Assembly: GCA_905221605.1 (NCBI GenBank)
Contig: CAJNDS010002626.1
Location: forward strand, 274,315 to 338,314
Direction of reading: 5' to 3'
Length of the DNA: 64,000 nt
Source of the DNA: Symbiodinium natans
Lineage: Eukaryota > Sar > Dinophyceae > Suessiales > Symbiodiniaceae
Shown here: piece after piece, positions 16,791 through 27,800 of the stretch
How the letters are laid out: each line of letters begins with the position of its first letter
Numbering within the stretch: the first letter of the stretch is position 1
Notes under the pieces: model-generated
What the model was told of the DNA's origin: nothing
The model's input: the letters and a program-made list of their open reading frames with translations, nothing else
The model's database searches: none
Made by a program: the position numbers and the translations under genes

Positions 16791-19226
16791 ACTCCACGCT
16801 ACTCAGGAGGGACCATCCTGGAGGCCCCGGGCCCCGTCCTTGGCACCCCTTCAGGAGGGACCATCCTGGAGGCACCTGGTTTGGCTTCCTCGTCTAGGGA
16901 CCCTTCGGTTTGCACCCCTACAGGAGGAACCCTTCTGGAGGCCCCGCATAGCACCCCAACAGGAGGGACCATCCTGCTGGCACCTGAGGCTCCCCTTTCC
17001 GACCAACCCGATGGCGAGGACGTTGGTGACTCCCAAGAGTTTGACCCACGCACATCCCGTTGCAGTGGGCCGGCCTTGCGTTGTCGGCACACACAGGTCC
17101 GGCATGAACTTGTGGATGGATTTGGCTTGTGCTCCCCGGGGAGGTGGCGACCGAAGTCACGTGGGGCATTGGCCTCCGACATCGAGCACAGCCATTCCCT
17201 TAGCATACGCAGGATTCTTGTCAGTGCGCTGCGGGAGGCCATCCCCGACAGGAAGAAAGCTGCCTTCATGCTTGCCACGGGGAGGATGGAGAGCTCACCG
17301 TTTTCCCGCAGCACCATCGCTAAGGTCAGGGAACGGATTGCTGCTTTGTTGCCAGACCCTGAGCAGGCAATGCAGATTCCCCAAGGACAACCTTTCATGT
17401 TGCACATGCTTTCCCAGTCGCTCCGGGTGTTTGGGGATCCTGACTATGCAATTCTGGACCAAGGGAAGGACTCGTTTGCAGAAGGGGTGCCCCTTGGTTG
17501 GGATAAGCCCATCGGCAGGGCTCCTCAGGTGTTCCCGAAGAGGACGCACTTCCGGAAGCTTGACGAGACCGAGTTTGATCCCTCCATGGTGAACTACCGG
17601 TCAGCCGAACTAAATGCTGAGCAGTTGGAAGAGAAGTTTCGTCAAGACGAACGGGAAGGCCTGATGATCTGCACCACGGAAGCTGAGGCTAAGAAGAAAT
17701 ATGGAGAGGACGCTGTGCTGATCGCTGCGATGGGAGCAGTGACCAAAGCTAATGGTGATGTGCGGCCGCTACATGACGGCACCCATGGCATCAACCTAAA
17801 CAACCGGATCGTGATCACAGACAAACTGCAGGTTCCTGGACCAGAAGACCTTCAAGAGGTGGCAGCACGCGTCAAGGAGAGCAAGGAGGCTCCTTTTTCC
17901 CTATGCGCCGACATCAGCCAGGCGCACCGACGCGTAAAGGTGCGGGAGGCCGATTGGCCACGCTTGTCGTGCAAGGCATCCTCGCAATCGCGCGTGCTTT
18001 GGCTAAATTGCGTTGGAACGTTTGGGGTCAGCTCTGCCGCATACTACTGGTCGCGCCTTTTCGGAGCCGTTGGACGGTGGACTTTCCGGGTCCTTTCCTT
18101 GGACCAATTCTACATGTTGATCTACGTGGATGATCTTCACGTCGTGGTGTTTGGCTGCGATAAGTACGATACCCTATGGCTGCTTTTCTTGGCCCTTGAG
18201 GTGATGGGGACTCCTTTCTCTTTCCACAAGTTCAAAGGGGGAGTGGAAGTGGACTACATTGGATATCACCTCAGCTACTTCACGTGGGCAGCTGGCATTT
18301 CGGAGAAGCGGGCATCCTGGATCGTTGAATGGATCGATCGAGTGGAAGCCGACGGGTGGATGGTGTCTGGCAGGCGGCTGGTGGAGTTCACCGGACGTCT
18401 CAACTTTGTGACACGCATGATCACTTGGTTGAAACCTTTCCTGGCACCATTGTTTGCTTGGAACGGGGTGCTCAGCCGCAGCACAGTGGCGCGCCTACCC
18501 GAGATGGTGATGCTAGTCCTTCGATTTTTCCGCCACCAATTTTCATCAGGAGCTCGACTTGATTCTGTGCACATGACCTGGCCAGCGCAACAGAGGCAGG
18601 CATTTCGGACGGATGCTAAGTGCGAGAGGGGGCGCATTGTGTTGGGGGGCTGGTCCTTAGATCATGGGGTTGATACTAGGCAAGCACCGTGGTTTGCTTT
18701 GGAGGTTTTCCCTAATGACTTGCCAGCACTCTTCAAACCTGATGGGTCGTCCGAGTGGGCCTCCACTGCCGCGGAGCTGCTCGGCTCATATGTCGGGCTT
18801 CATGCATTCGGGCATTTGAAGAAATCTGCCGGGCGGGACTCCTTGAAGATGCAGGTGTGCGGTGGAACTGACAACAAAGCCACCCCGGCCATCGCTGCAA
18901 AGGGTTTATCTAACAAGTGGCCCGTGCAAGGGATCCACATGCAGTTGTCGGTTGCCCTTCGTGAAGCTAATAAGGTTTGCAAGCTTGCCTGGAGGCCACG
19001 GGAAGAAAATCAGGATGCCGACGATTTGACTAACTTGAAAACTGAAAACTTTGTTCCTTCAAAAAGGGTGACAGTTGCGTTGAAAGATTTGCAAATGGGA
19101 TTGTTTCACGAGTTGCATGAGCACTACGAATCCTTCAGGGATGAACGAGCAGCCATGTCAGCTGCTAAGAAAATTGAGCCTAAGGCCACTAAGAGGCAGA
19201 AGTTGCTTGACAAAACGGAATGGTAG
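16791..19226 (+). CDS. DIRS-1 pol, C-terminal part: reverse transcriptase and RNase H
   Basis: Frame 3 is open from 16791 with no ATG at its start, so it is probably the continuation of the upstream pol after a -1 shift. It begins with four copies of a TP(T/S)GGT(I/L)LEAP repeat. The RT has AMGAVTKANGDVRPLHD, first Asp in LCADISQAHRRV (about 17905) and YVDD at 18123. RNase H has FRTDAK (about 18606), AAELLG, GGTDNKA (about 18862) and NQDADDL (about 19010). The RT is only distantly similar in its motifs to that of DIRS-2 (YYDDF), so the two elements are different lineages. Confidence 0.85.
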   Translation, partial: TPRYSGGTILEAPGPVLGTPSGGTILEAPGLASSSRDPSVCTPTGGTLLEAPHSTPTGGTILLAPEAPLSDQPDGEDVGDSQEFDPRTSRCSGPALRCRHTQVRHELVDGFGLCSPGRWRPKSRGALASDIEHSHSLSIRRILVSALREAIPDRKKAAFMLATGRMESSPFSRSTIAKVRERIAALLPDPEQAMQIPQGQPFMLHMLSQSLRVFGDPDYAILDQGKDSFAEGVPLGWDKPIGRAPQVFPKRTHFRKLDETEFDPSMVNYRSAELNAEQLEEKFRQDEREGLMICTTEAEAKKKYGEDAVLIAAMGAVTKANGDVRPLHDGTHGINLNNRIVITDKLQVPGPEDLQEVAARVKESKEAPFSLCADISQAHRRVKVREADWPRLSCKASSQSRVLWLNCVGTFGVSSAAYYWSRLFGAVGRWTFRVLSLDQFYMLIYVDDLHVVVFGCDKYDTLWLLFLALEVMGTPFSFHKFKGGVEVDYIGYHLSYFTWAAGISEKRASWIVEWIDRVEADGWMVSGRRLVEFTGRLNFVTRMITWLKPFLAPLFAWNGVLSRSTVARLPEMVMLVLRFFRHQFSSGARLDSVHMTWPAQQRQAFRTDAKCERGRIVLGGWSLDHGVDTRQAPWFALEVFPNDLPALFKPDGSSEWASTAAELLGSYVGLHAFGHLKKSAGRDSLKMQVCGGTDNKATPAIAAKGLSNKWPVQGIHMQLSVALREANKVCKLAWRPREENQDADDLTNLKTENFVPSKRVTVALKDLQMGLFHELHEHYESFRDERAAMSAAKKIEPKATKRQKLLDKTEW
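16796..16990 (+). repeat. Coding minisatellite in DIRS-1 pol
   Basis: Four to five imperfect copies of a unit built on CAGGAGGGACCATCCTGGAG, spaced about 36-75 bp. The unit contains a palindromic GGACCATCC/GGATGGTCC core. In frame 3 it codes TP(T/S)GGT(I/L)LEAP, which is more uniform than the frame 1 reading. The frame change must therefore occur at or before the first copy. Confidence 0.75.
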
Positions 19227-19268
19227 GTTTGGGTTGGGCTCACTGGCGCGGCATGCTCTGCTAAAGGG

Positions 19269-19374
19269 GGGACGCCTGGAGTATGCCACGCCCGTGGCTG
19301 GCTGTATGTGCCACCAGGCACACCTTCTTGTGCAAGGCCTGTAGGCTGCATGCTGCATCGGTGGGACCCAACAC
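19269..19374 (+). repeat. DIRS-1 split repeat B1
   Basis: 106 bp from gggacgcctgg to cccaacac, repeated exactly at 19803-19908. It contains the inverted repeat GCCAC...GTGGC. Confidence 0.88.
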
Positions 19375-19501
19375 ACGCCTTGGAAAAAGTGACGTCCGTT
19401 TCGGAGTGCGCGTGTTACACTTGTTGCAAGGGTTATGTCATGCCGTGCCTTTCCTTTTGAACCCAAGACCCCTTAGCCTTCTGGTTCAAACTTTGGGACA
19501 A
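19375..19501. other. 127-bp insert between DIRS-1 repeats B1 and A2
   Basis: In DIRS-2, B1 and A2 abut directly. Here 127 bp absent from both element ends separates them. It has no ORF and no match elsewhere in the window that I can see. It may be host sequence captured at circularisation. Confidence 0.6.
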
Positions 19502-19707
19502 ACCACTTGGGTTCCCCCAACGGGATTGTCCCTCTGTTTGAACTAGGGCGGGCTGGGATGGGGGAAAAACTTGTGCTTTGAAAAGTCCTTTGAAAGTTGC
19601 TTCTCGCTTCGGATTCTTCAGATGCACACAAGATGGTTTTGCAGCATGCATTGACTTGTGAAATGTCAGGCCTCGTTGCCTTTGTGGCGCAAGCATAAAA
19701 TTTTGTT
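19502..19707 (+). repeat. DIRS-1 split repeat A2
   Basis: Direct copy of A1 (11245-11450), 206 bp. Confidence 0.9.
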
Positions 19708-19802
19708 ACCCACCCTCTCCGCCCTGAGAGCACAAGGTGCAAGTGCCGGTCTGTAACACTTGAGCAGTGGAAGGATGCCTGACTGTGCCACACCTGTGGC
19801 TT

Positions 19803-19908
19803 GGGACGCCTGGAGTATGCCACGCCCGTGGCTGGCTGTATGTGCCACCAGGCACACCTTCTTGTGCAAGGCCTGTAGGCTGCATGCTGCATCGGTGGGA
19901 CCCAACAC
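19803..19908 (+). repeat. DIRS-1 terminal repeat B2
   Basis: Direct copy of B1. It ends exactly where copia-2 integrase resumes (ACG GAA ATG GGA). Confidence 0.88.
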
Positions 19909-22900
19909 TACGGAAATGGGATTGAGTGGATTGGACATTGTTGTCCACGGGGACCAAGAAAATCTCCTCGAGAGTGTTTTCCGCAATGCAGCGAAACACC
20001 GGACATTCGGGGGGAGGTCAATGCACTGGGTCCCGTTCGCGATAAACAGACCTCAAGCGAAGGGCATCGTTGAACGCCATGTTTGCCTCGTAAAAGAAGC
20101 GTTCTGGTCTGTTTGGCTGGGCTTAGAAGAGCGTGTAGGTGAAAAGTTGCCTCTAGGGAGCCATCTGTTTGTTGAGGCCATGAGGTACTCTGTGAGGATG
20201 CATAACTTGTTTCATGTGTCCAAGGAACACAGCACGCCGTTGGAGAGACTGCGTGGGTCGACAGTTCAGCCAGTGAAGAGCTGTGAGTTTGGGGTTGTTG
20301 GCTTTGGAAAGCCTCAGAAGGACTACCCGGAGCACCGCGGAAAGCGCTTGGTGAGGGCACTCTATGTAGGACCTCACGGTGCTAATGGATCCGGGATTCG
20401 GGTCTTTGTTCCAATAGGTAGTGGAAAGCCCCCTCGTTTGGAAATCTTCAGCTCTTTTCGTGCCAAAGATCCAGTGGAGTTTGACAAAGCTGCTTTGCGT
20501 GACCTTCGAGGTAATAAGGAAGACCCTGAAAGACCCATCAAGTTCGATGTTCCAATCGATGGTCCGAGTCCGCCGCTTGATTCCCCAAATATCCCTGAAG
20601 GAAGTCTTGAGTTTCCTGTTGAACGCACCGAACCACCTGCTCTTGAGGGCCCTGAAGCAATGGAAGAAGAAGGAGAGTTGGATGGGTATTCTCCGGATTT
20701 TTCGGACGTGCCTGAAGAAACAGGCATGGAGGTTGAGCCTCCCGGAGGCGTAGGTCTTGAGGACCTCGACGCCCCTATGGATCCAGGAGAAGACGATGCC
20801 ATGGAAGAGGGCCTGACGTGGCTCTATGAGCATGGCCTTAGGCAACTCTTTGATGGGCCTGACTTGAGAGTAACGACAAAAATCCGTAAGGGAGATGATG
20901 TCAAAGAGTGGTTCCGTATGAAGTTTGGTGGAAAGAAGATTTGGGTCCATGTCCCGGACAATGCGGTTTGCGAAGTTTCTGGCAAGGTTTTGCCTCGTAA
21001 GCATCTTGAAGAAGGTATGAGACTCGAGCTCTCAGAACTTGATGCTTTTGGTGTAGCTACGATTATAGGAGAAGCTGAGGCCCGTAAACGAGCTACGCGG
21101 AGAATCCATACGACTAGGTGGGTTCTGAATTCGAAACCGTCGGCCACGAACCCTGAACGCGTTCGTGCTCGTCTTGTTGTGAGGGACTATGCATTTGGAT
21201 CCAATCCTCTCGCTGATGGGATATATTCCCCCACCACGTCTTTGGAAGCCTTGAGGGGTGTCCTTGCTATTCATGCTGTCAGAGGTGGCACCTTGTTGTC
21301 AGCAGATGTGAGCGTTGCCTTCATGCAAGCGCCTGTGCAGGGAGTAGAGTGTATCCGGTTTCCGAATGGGATGTATGATGAGGAGAACAAGCCGCTGTTT
21401 GCGCAGCTACACAAAGCCATGAATGGCTTGAGAGTAGGACCACTGAGCTGGTACCTAGAGTTTACAAGCACGCTGCGTAAGCAGTTTGGGTTTGGTGAAA
21501 CTGCCGACCCTACTGTGCATCACCGGCTTGAGAAGGATGGTGCGCTGACCTTGGTGTTAGTGTATGTTGACGATCTCATCATCTTTTCCCAGAATCCGCC
21601 AATTGCCAAGGATCTGTACGCTAAGCTAGCGAAGATCTATAAAATGAAGCAGACAGGGCTTCTAGAACCTGGTAAGACCGGGCAGCTCGAGTTCTTGGGT
21701 CGAGTGATCGCCCGAACCACTGAGCACGGACCTGTGTTCTTTGGCCTGAAGCCAGGGTACTTGAAGTCGCTTGGAGAAGAGTTTGGCATTAGCGGAAAAG
21801 GTGTGAAACCAGTGCTGGGAAACCTCGAGAGGGAGTACCGGAAGAAGGAGGCTGGAACACCTATCAGCACTGAGGCGTATGAACGCTATAGACGTGTGCT
21901 TGGTAAGTTGATGTGGGCAAGCCTGACGTTGCCGCATTTGTCCTACCCGGTAGGATTTCTGGGCCGGTATCAGAGTGACCCAGATAGCCAGGCAGAAGCT
22001 TGCTTGAGACGCGTGGTTCGTTGGGTGATGGCTTTGCCTGAGTACCTTCAGCGATTTTCGGCAGAAGCGTTTGAGTATCCTTGCTGCGCTTCGGAAACCA
22101 TGCTCTCTGGCTTTGTGGATGCGTCATGGAACATTTGCTCTGTGTCTGGTGCCATTGTGAAGTGGCATGGCATCATGATCAAAACTTTCTCGCGGAAACA
22201 GTCGGTGACCGCGTTGAGTTCGGCGGAGGCCGAATTGGCAGCCCTGACTGAGGCAGCCAAAGAGTCGGTGTACTTGTCTTTGCTCATGGAAACGCTCCTG
22301 TATGGAATGCCCAAAGGAGAGACCGGTGAGTTTCCGATTCACCTGGCTTCGGATTCGGAAGCCGCTTTGTCGATTAGCAAAATGACGGGGTTGTTACGCC
22401 GTGTTCGGCACCTGGAGCTTCGTCATCGCTATCTTCAAGAGCTAGTCCACCTGGAAAGGCTGATTCTAAGCTTCATCAGTGGAGAACGGAATCCAGCCGA
22501 TGGACTGACGAAATCTCCTGAGGAGTTGTTGCTTGAGCATTTGCTGGTTGCGTGTGGACTGGAAAGAGTGTGTGAAGAAGACCTTCAGGGTCTTGTAGTT
22601 CCTGAACACCTTCGTGAACGAATGGAAGAACTTGAAGAAGTATGTGAAAAGCTTGAGAAAATCCCGACAAACCTGGCGAAGTACGAGCCAGTGGCAAGAG
22701 ACCTTGCGTTGGGATCTGTTCCTCTGCTTGTGATCGAGGTGTTTTGTTCAACGGACAGTGCGTTGTGCCGAGCGTGTGCTCGTGACCGAGTAGCATATAT
22801 AGGCATAACTGAGAAAGAAGACTTCTTAAGCAAGAGTACTCAAATGTTTCTAGGAGAGGTCTTGCTGTGTCTGTTGAGTAGGAAACCGCCCCAGATCTAT

Positions 22901-23371
22901 GTCCACATAGCTTCCCCGTGTACCGCTGGATGTAGCTACCGCTTTAAGAACTGGCATCGACCGAAGTTTCGACATCGGTGGCGAGAGCAGGTCAAGAAGC
23001 ATGTTGCATCTTGGAAAGCTTTAGGAAGACTTCTGGAGGACCGCTGCAAAGAGATCCTGGTTACCCAGGAATGGCCAAAGAACTGTGGTCTTTGGAAGGA
23101 GGAAAGTTATCTGAAAGAAAAGAAGCGCCTTGGTCTGAACTTTGGAAGGGTTGTGGACCGTTGTGCCTTCGACGGGGTCTTTAAGCGGTGGTTCTTTGCT
23201 ACTAACCGAGAGGAGTGGAGTGAAATCTTCTCTGGAAAGCCCTGTGACAAAAGTCATCAGCATGTTTCACTTGCTAGTGTCGAAGAAACAGGTATCTATC
23301 CGACTAAACTGGGTAGAGCTCTTTTGCGTGCTGCGAAAGTCACGTTAGGTCTTGTAGGAACACCTTCTTAG
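19909..23371 (+). CDS. copia-2 pol, part 2: integrase C-half, RT, RNase H, methyltransferase-like C-terminus
   Basis: Frame 2 continues integrase with VHGDQENLLESVFRN (second Asp) and QAKGIVERHV (catalytic Glu, about 20063). An acidic linker follows (20500-20850). The RT has TTRWVLNSKP (about 21110), LLSADVSVAFMQ (about 21296), KAMNGLR and YVDDL (about 21565). RNase H has GFVDASWN (about 22110), SSAEAELAALT, ASDSEAALS (about 22350) and NPADGLTKS (about 22490). From about 22720 the tail has VIEVFCSTDSAL, HIASPC (about 22905), EWPKNCGLW (about 23069) and PCDKSHQH (about 23240), then the stop at 23371. These motifs parallel the copia-1 tail and, more loosely, DIRS-1 region 1. The frame is intact for 1,154 codons. 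Confidence 0.92.
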
Positions 23372-23477
23372 GTCGGCAGTAGGAGTGCTCGCTTTCGGAC
23401 TTTGCCTGGGATGAGATGTTTAAGCACTGGAAACACCGAGCTGTGAAGAAGTGCGTGGCTCTGAGGCATCACAGTCC

Positions 23478-23486
23478 AAGCGGGGG
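23478..23486 (+). promoter_or_regulatory. copia-2 polypurine tract
   Basis: AAGCGGGGG lies directly before TGTGAAAG, the first bases of the 3' LTR. It is purine-rich except for one C, as expected for the plus-strand primer. Confidence 0.7.
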
Positions 23487-23503
23487 TGTGAAAGTTCCTG
23501 TCT
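23487..23503 (+). repeat. copia-2 3' LTR, first 17 bp
   Basis: TGTGAAAGTTCCTGTCT is the start of the 3' LTR, cut off by the LINE array; the rest resumes at 49185. Compared with the 5' LTR it lacks the six bases gattcc. Confidence 0.85.
23490..23503. repeat. LINE target duplication, copy 1 of 4
   Basis: GAAAGTTCCTGTCT belongs to the copia-2 3' LTR. Identical copies occur at 44113-44126, 46244-46257 and 49171-49184, one at each boundary of the three LINE units. Confidence 0.88.
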
Positions 23504-23857
23504 GGCTCAAGTTTCGGCTCAACCCCGGTGGGGTGCTCAGGTAGGGAGTGCTGTTGCCTGGAGACTGTACCTAAGGGTGGGCTCCAACAGGACTCAAACC
23601 AAAACCACTGTGTTTGCTTGGTAGTCGGCTGCCAGCAACATAGCTGCCTGAGTACGGCCTCGCCAAGTGCTGAGGGAACTTTTCGGCCTCGCTTCGGCAG
23701 AGGGTGTGTTTTCGGCCTCGCTTCGGCAGAGGGAGTGGCCAGTTTCGGCCTCGCTCCGGCTGAGGACACATAAAGTTCGGCCTCACTACGGTTGAGGGGA
23801 TCTTCCGGCCTCGCATTGCTGAGGTGCTGGTGGGACTGGCATCAGGCTGCAGCAGTC
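23504..23857 (+). promoter_or_regulatory. LINE-a 5' UTR with six bulged hairpins
   Basis: It begins GGCTCAAG, the last 8 nt of the spliced leader (9 with the preceding T). Hairpins of the CCTC...GAGG family occur at 23655-23678, 23684-23704, 23713-23733, 23746-23766, 23778-23799 and 23806-23824, ending 33 nt before the ORF1 start. They differ in loop and inner pairs (GC/GC or AC/GT) but keep the outer arms and the one-base bulge. Possible roles are internal promotion, translation control or protein binding. Confidence 0.7.
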
Positions 23858-24829
23858 ATGGGGAAGCATTGTACTGTGTGTGCCCACTGTGAGGTGGGTT
23901 GGGTCTGGAATGAAGACTTATACTACAACCCGAACTGCTGGCATTGCGGAAAGGCGTGGAAAAAGGCCACCTACCGTGAGCGAGCATGGTCAAGCCAGCG
24001 GAAGAAGTGGCAATGGCCAAAGGAAGACGCTACTTGGTGGACAAGACCTGCCAAGAACAAAGAAGGGATGGCCGACCAAGCCCTCACGAAGGCGTGGGGT
24101 ACGCTTTCTATGGAGGCAAAGAAGGCCATCGAAGAAGCAGGATGGAAGCCGCGGACGATGGAGCCGGGGCCAATTTGGCCCCCGGGATTACCTGGCAATG
24201 GATCGCAGGCAGAAAGCATGTCACAGAAGGAGTACCATGCGGCCATTGAGACTGTGTGGCAAGGAGCCGAGCCCGCAGTGCAAAGGCTCCTCAGAGCGGC
24301 GGGTATACCCCCGCCGGGGGACTACAAGCCTGAGGACGAGACGCCAAAGCAGGAACTCAGCCGCCATGTTGGTACATACAGACGGACGACAAACAAGCTG
24401 AGAACGCTCATTGAGAAGAAGGTCCGGCTTCAAGACAAAACGGAGAAGATCAAGAGCGAGTTCGAGCAGGCCATGAAGCAGCTTGCGCAAGTCAGCCAGG
24501 CCATCCAGGCCACGGAGCTGGAGGTAGCGGAAGCACAGAAGAAGGTCCAAGCCTGTGTGAAGGATGAAGAGGACTCGCCATACAAGGACGTCGCGGCCTA
24601 CCTGGAAAAGGAAGGGATCATCCTGTCTGAGGAGCAAGCGGAGGCGCTCAAAACAAGGATGGCAGTCAAAGTCGTGGAGACAGACTGGACGGGAGTCTTG
24701 GGACCAAGAGAGCCGAGCATGCCAGTTGAACTTGGCATATATGGGCCGATGCGCATGTCTCGAGATGTGTCAGTCAGGGCAACGCCGACGGGGCGCGAAC
24801 GCTCGCCGGCGCGTGCCCAGGGCGAGTGA
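23858..24829 (+). CDS. LINE-a ORF1: zinc-ribbon and coiled-coil protein
   Basis: The first ATG in frame 2 is 23858, giving 323 residues. The N-terminus has paired Cys motifs (HCTVCAHC and NCWHCGKAW), a zinc-ribbon-like fold. The middle is Trp-rich (KWQWPKEDATWW). Residues about 180-265 form a charged heptad-like coiled coil (RTLIEKKVRLQDKTEKIK...). A zinc motif plus coiled coil fits a nucleic-acid-binding, self-assembling ORF1p, but I do not recognise the exact family. The stop is 69 bases before ORF2, in the same frame. Confidence 0.75.
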   Translation: MGKHCTVCAHCEVGWVWNEDLYYNPNCWHCGKAWKKATYRERAWSSQRKKWQWPKEDATWWTRPAKNKEGMADQALTKAWGTLSMEAKKAIEEAGWKPRTMEPGPIWPPGLPGNGSQAESMSQKEYHAAIETVWQGAEPAVQRLLRAAGIPPPGDYKPEDETPKQELSRHVGTYRRTTNKLRTLIEKKVRLQDKTEKIKSEFEQAMKQLAQVSQAIQATELEVAEAQKKVQACVKDEEDSPYKDVAAYLEKEGIILSEEQAEALKTRMAVKVVETDWTGVLGPREPSMPVELGIYGPMRMSRDVSVRATPTGRERSPARAQGE

Positions 24830-24898
24830 AACCTCAGGCTGGGACAGGAGCGGAGGGGCCGACACCTCAGGGCAGCTCCTGGTCCGAACAGCCAAAAT

Positions 24899-27800
24899 AT
24901 GAAAGCAAGACAAGTAGAGGAGTCTCAATGGGGAGACTCTGATTTCTCTTTTGACGGTGGCCGAAAGCAGTGTCACGGGGACATTGTATGGCCACAGGTA
25001 CATGGGGAAGGCAGTCAAGCTGTGTATAGTACCCAAGTGCCTAATACAAACAGCACAGTGGAAGACAGCCAAGAGAGCTGGAGTCCAGTAACGCGGGGTC
25101 CAAAGTCAGCCCGTGCTGTGGATAGCAGTTGGGCGGTCACAGGGCCCAGATACTTCGGTCTGGGAGGTGCGGACCATGAGGATGAGTGTGTGAATTCGGC
25201 CTCGCAAAAAGCAGAGGGAAGCCAAACACAGATGGGAGACCCAACTGCGGTAAGAGGGGATAGCCTAAGGGCCTCGCAGAAAGCTGAGGAAGCAAGGTTG
25301 TCGGCCTCGCAAAGTGCTGAGGGTCACCAAAGGAAGCAAAAGCCCAAGAAACGGAAAGCGCACCCAAGAGCACCACCTAAGGATCTACCACAGGAGTGGC
25401 AAATGTTGTGTCAAGTGGTGGGTAGATATGATGCTTCCAGTGAGGCTGCCGCACTCGAAGCCATTGAGAAACTGGAAGAGCAGGAACTCAACCCGCTACA
25501 ACAACGAGCATGCCACGAAGTGCTTCGTTCCTTTGTGGAGCAGGACGCACAATATGCCAAATGGATCTTGGCAGATGTGGCAAGTGGGTATCGCCAAGAT
25601 GATAAGGCCGAATGCATCAAAATCACCTCGGCTAACATCACCAGCTGGAGGAAACCCATAGCGGCATGGATACACGAACTAGGACCGGACCTGGTGGTGC
25701 TGCAGGAAACCCATCTCAAGACGGAGGGTATCCAGCAAGCCATGAGCCATTGCCAAGATATGGGATACACCTTCATTGGCATGCCAGGAAGTACAAAAAC
25801 TAAGGGTGTACAAGGAGGCCTGGCAGTGGTGGCACCCCGACATAGGAACCTGCGATACCTTACTGAGTATGGGACAGGACCGGCGGGCTTCCTGGCATGT
25901 GCCATGAGAAATAAAGGCTGGGATTTGATCATCGTCAGTCTGTATTTGGAGAGCGGGGTCGGATTCCAGGCTCCAAACAATATCCAAGTACTGGCGAGAC
26001 TGATAGCCTTTCTCAAGGGCTGCAAAGTGCCATATATGGTGCTGGGTGATTGGAATGAAGCCCAGGATACCATGAGGGGCACAACTCTGGCGACAGAAGT
26101 TGGTGGTGCATTTGTTGGAGTGGGGGAACCAACGGCCCAAGGATCGGACGAAATCGATTACGGGCTGGTTGCGAAATGCTTGGTGCCCATCCTGCAAGTG
26201 AAAACGGATTGGGAAACCCCTTTTCGGCCTCATGCTGCAATGCATTGGAGGGTAGCCCAACCGTGCAGTAGCCCTGATGTTCCCCAGATGAAGAAGGCGG
26301 GAGCACTGGTGACGGAGACTGTGGAATACGAACCAGTTCAAAACACACAGAGCATCAACATCTTGGATGAACCCAAGATGGTAGATGAGCTCAGTGAGAC
26401 ATTTGCTCACCTGAGTGCCGGTGTGGAGAGGTCGATCACAGGCCGAATCGACGGTATGGGTGTTAAATCGGAGATTGTGCGGAAGAAATTGGTGGTCAAC
26501 AACCCGGAGAACGTTGTCTGGACGGGCAAGAGGGCGGCCTTTTGGAACCGGGTCCAACAATGGGTCAAACAAGGCAGACATCATGGCGATGCACATCCGG
26601 TGGCGCGTCTGGTCCAACGCAGGCTCGGCGAGTATTACGAGGGTGATGCGCAGAACCAGGAGGATATGCTTGCGAGTATCCTGGGCCGGGGTACGGACGC
26701 TAGGCTTGTTCTGAAGCGCATCGACGAACAGCAATGCTACGCGAGAAAGGCGGATATGGAGGAGACAGCCCACCAGTACAAGCAATGGCTCAGTAAGGCC
26801 ATGGAAAAGGGCATGCGACCATTATACAATGCCTTGCGAAAAGAAGAACAAGTGGTACAAAGACCCTACATGGAATATGACATGCTGGAACGGCCACACA
26901 TTCGCCGAGACCACTGGGCGGCAGTGTGGACGACGGGCCAGCCGTTGGCAAAATCGGCCTCGCTCATGACGGAGCTTGAGGATGCAGCCAAAAAACAAGC
27001 GGCCAGCGTGGAGCCGCTGAACCCTGTCGAGGTCAAGGCAAGGATCAAAAAACTGGCACTAAAGAGCCCGGGGCCGGATGGCTGGAGGATTGACCATTTG
27101 CAGGCCATGGACGATAAAGCAGTTGAAGCCGTTGTGTCCTTCTACCATGAATGTGAGGCCAAGGCAGCATGGCCGCAGCAAATGACAGTCTCCCTTATAG
27201 CAATGCTGCCGAAGAATCTGACCCGGGAAAGACCAATCGCCTTGCTACACATCCTGTACAGGACTTGGGTCCGTCTGCGATGGGATTTGGTAAGTACTTG
27301 GCAGGCAGGCTATGCCACAACTGCCACGTACGACAAGGCAGTCCCAGGCAGTTGCTGCTTGGACGTGGCCGTAGGCAGACTACTGCGAAATGAGGTGGCA
27401 AAGACAAATGGAGTGCATGTGGTGTCACTCTTTGTGGACCTCGAGTCCTTTTTCGATACCATCCAATTTCAGCAATTGATCATGGCAGCAACGGCCCTGC
27501 AATATCCACCGCTAATCCTGAAGATGGCACTGGAAGTGTACATGGGTGCCAGATACTTGGTGGCGGATGGGGTGCTATCGGCAGGCATCAGAGCTACAAA
27601 TGGCGTGCAAGCGGGTTGCCCAGCGGCGCCATCGTTAGCAAAGGTGGCATTGCACCCGGTGATAGAAAAGATCCAAAGGCGACGAGATGTGGCAAACGTG
27701 GACTGTTGGTTGGATGATGTCTCAATTGACATCCAGCATAAGTCCTTTAAACACGTGGCGGATAGTGCCATACGAGTCTACCGCAGCTTAAAGGACGGGA

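Larger units (their letters stand above)
11245..19908 (+). mobile_element. DIRS-1: tyrosine-recombinase retrotransposon inserted in copia-2 integrase
   Basis: Split direct repeats are arranged A1 (11245-11450) - ORFs - B1 (19269-19374) - A2 (19502-19707) - B2 (19803-19908), the PAT/Ngaro-type pattern of DIRS-order elements. The ORFs in order are tyrosine recombinase, gag-like, and a long pol with methyltransferase-like, dioxygenase-like, RT and RNase H regions. There is no target duplication, as expected for recombinase-mediated insertion. Removing exactly 8,664 bp rejoins the copia-2 integrase in frame. Confidence 0.9.
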
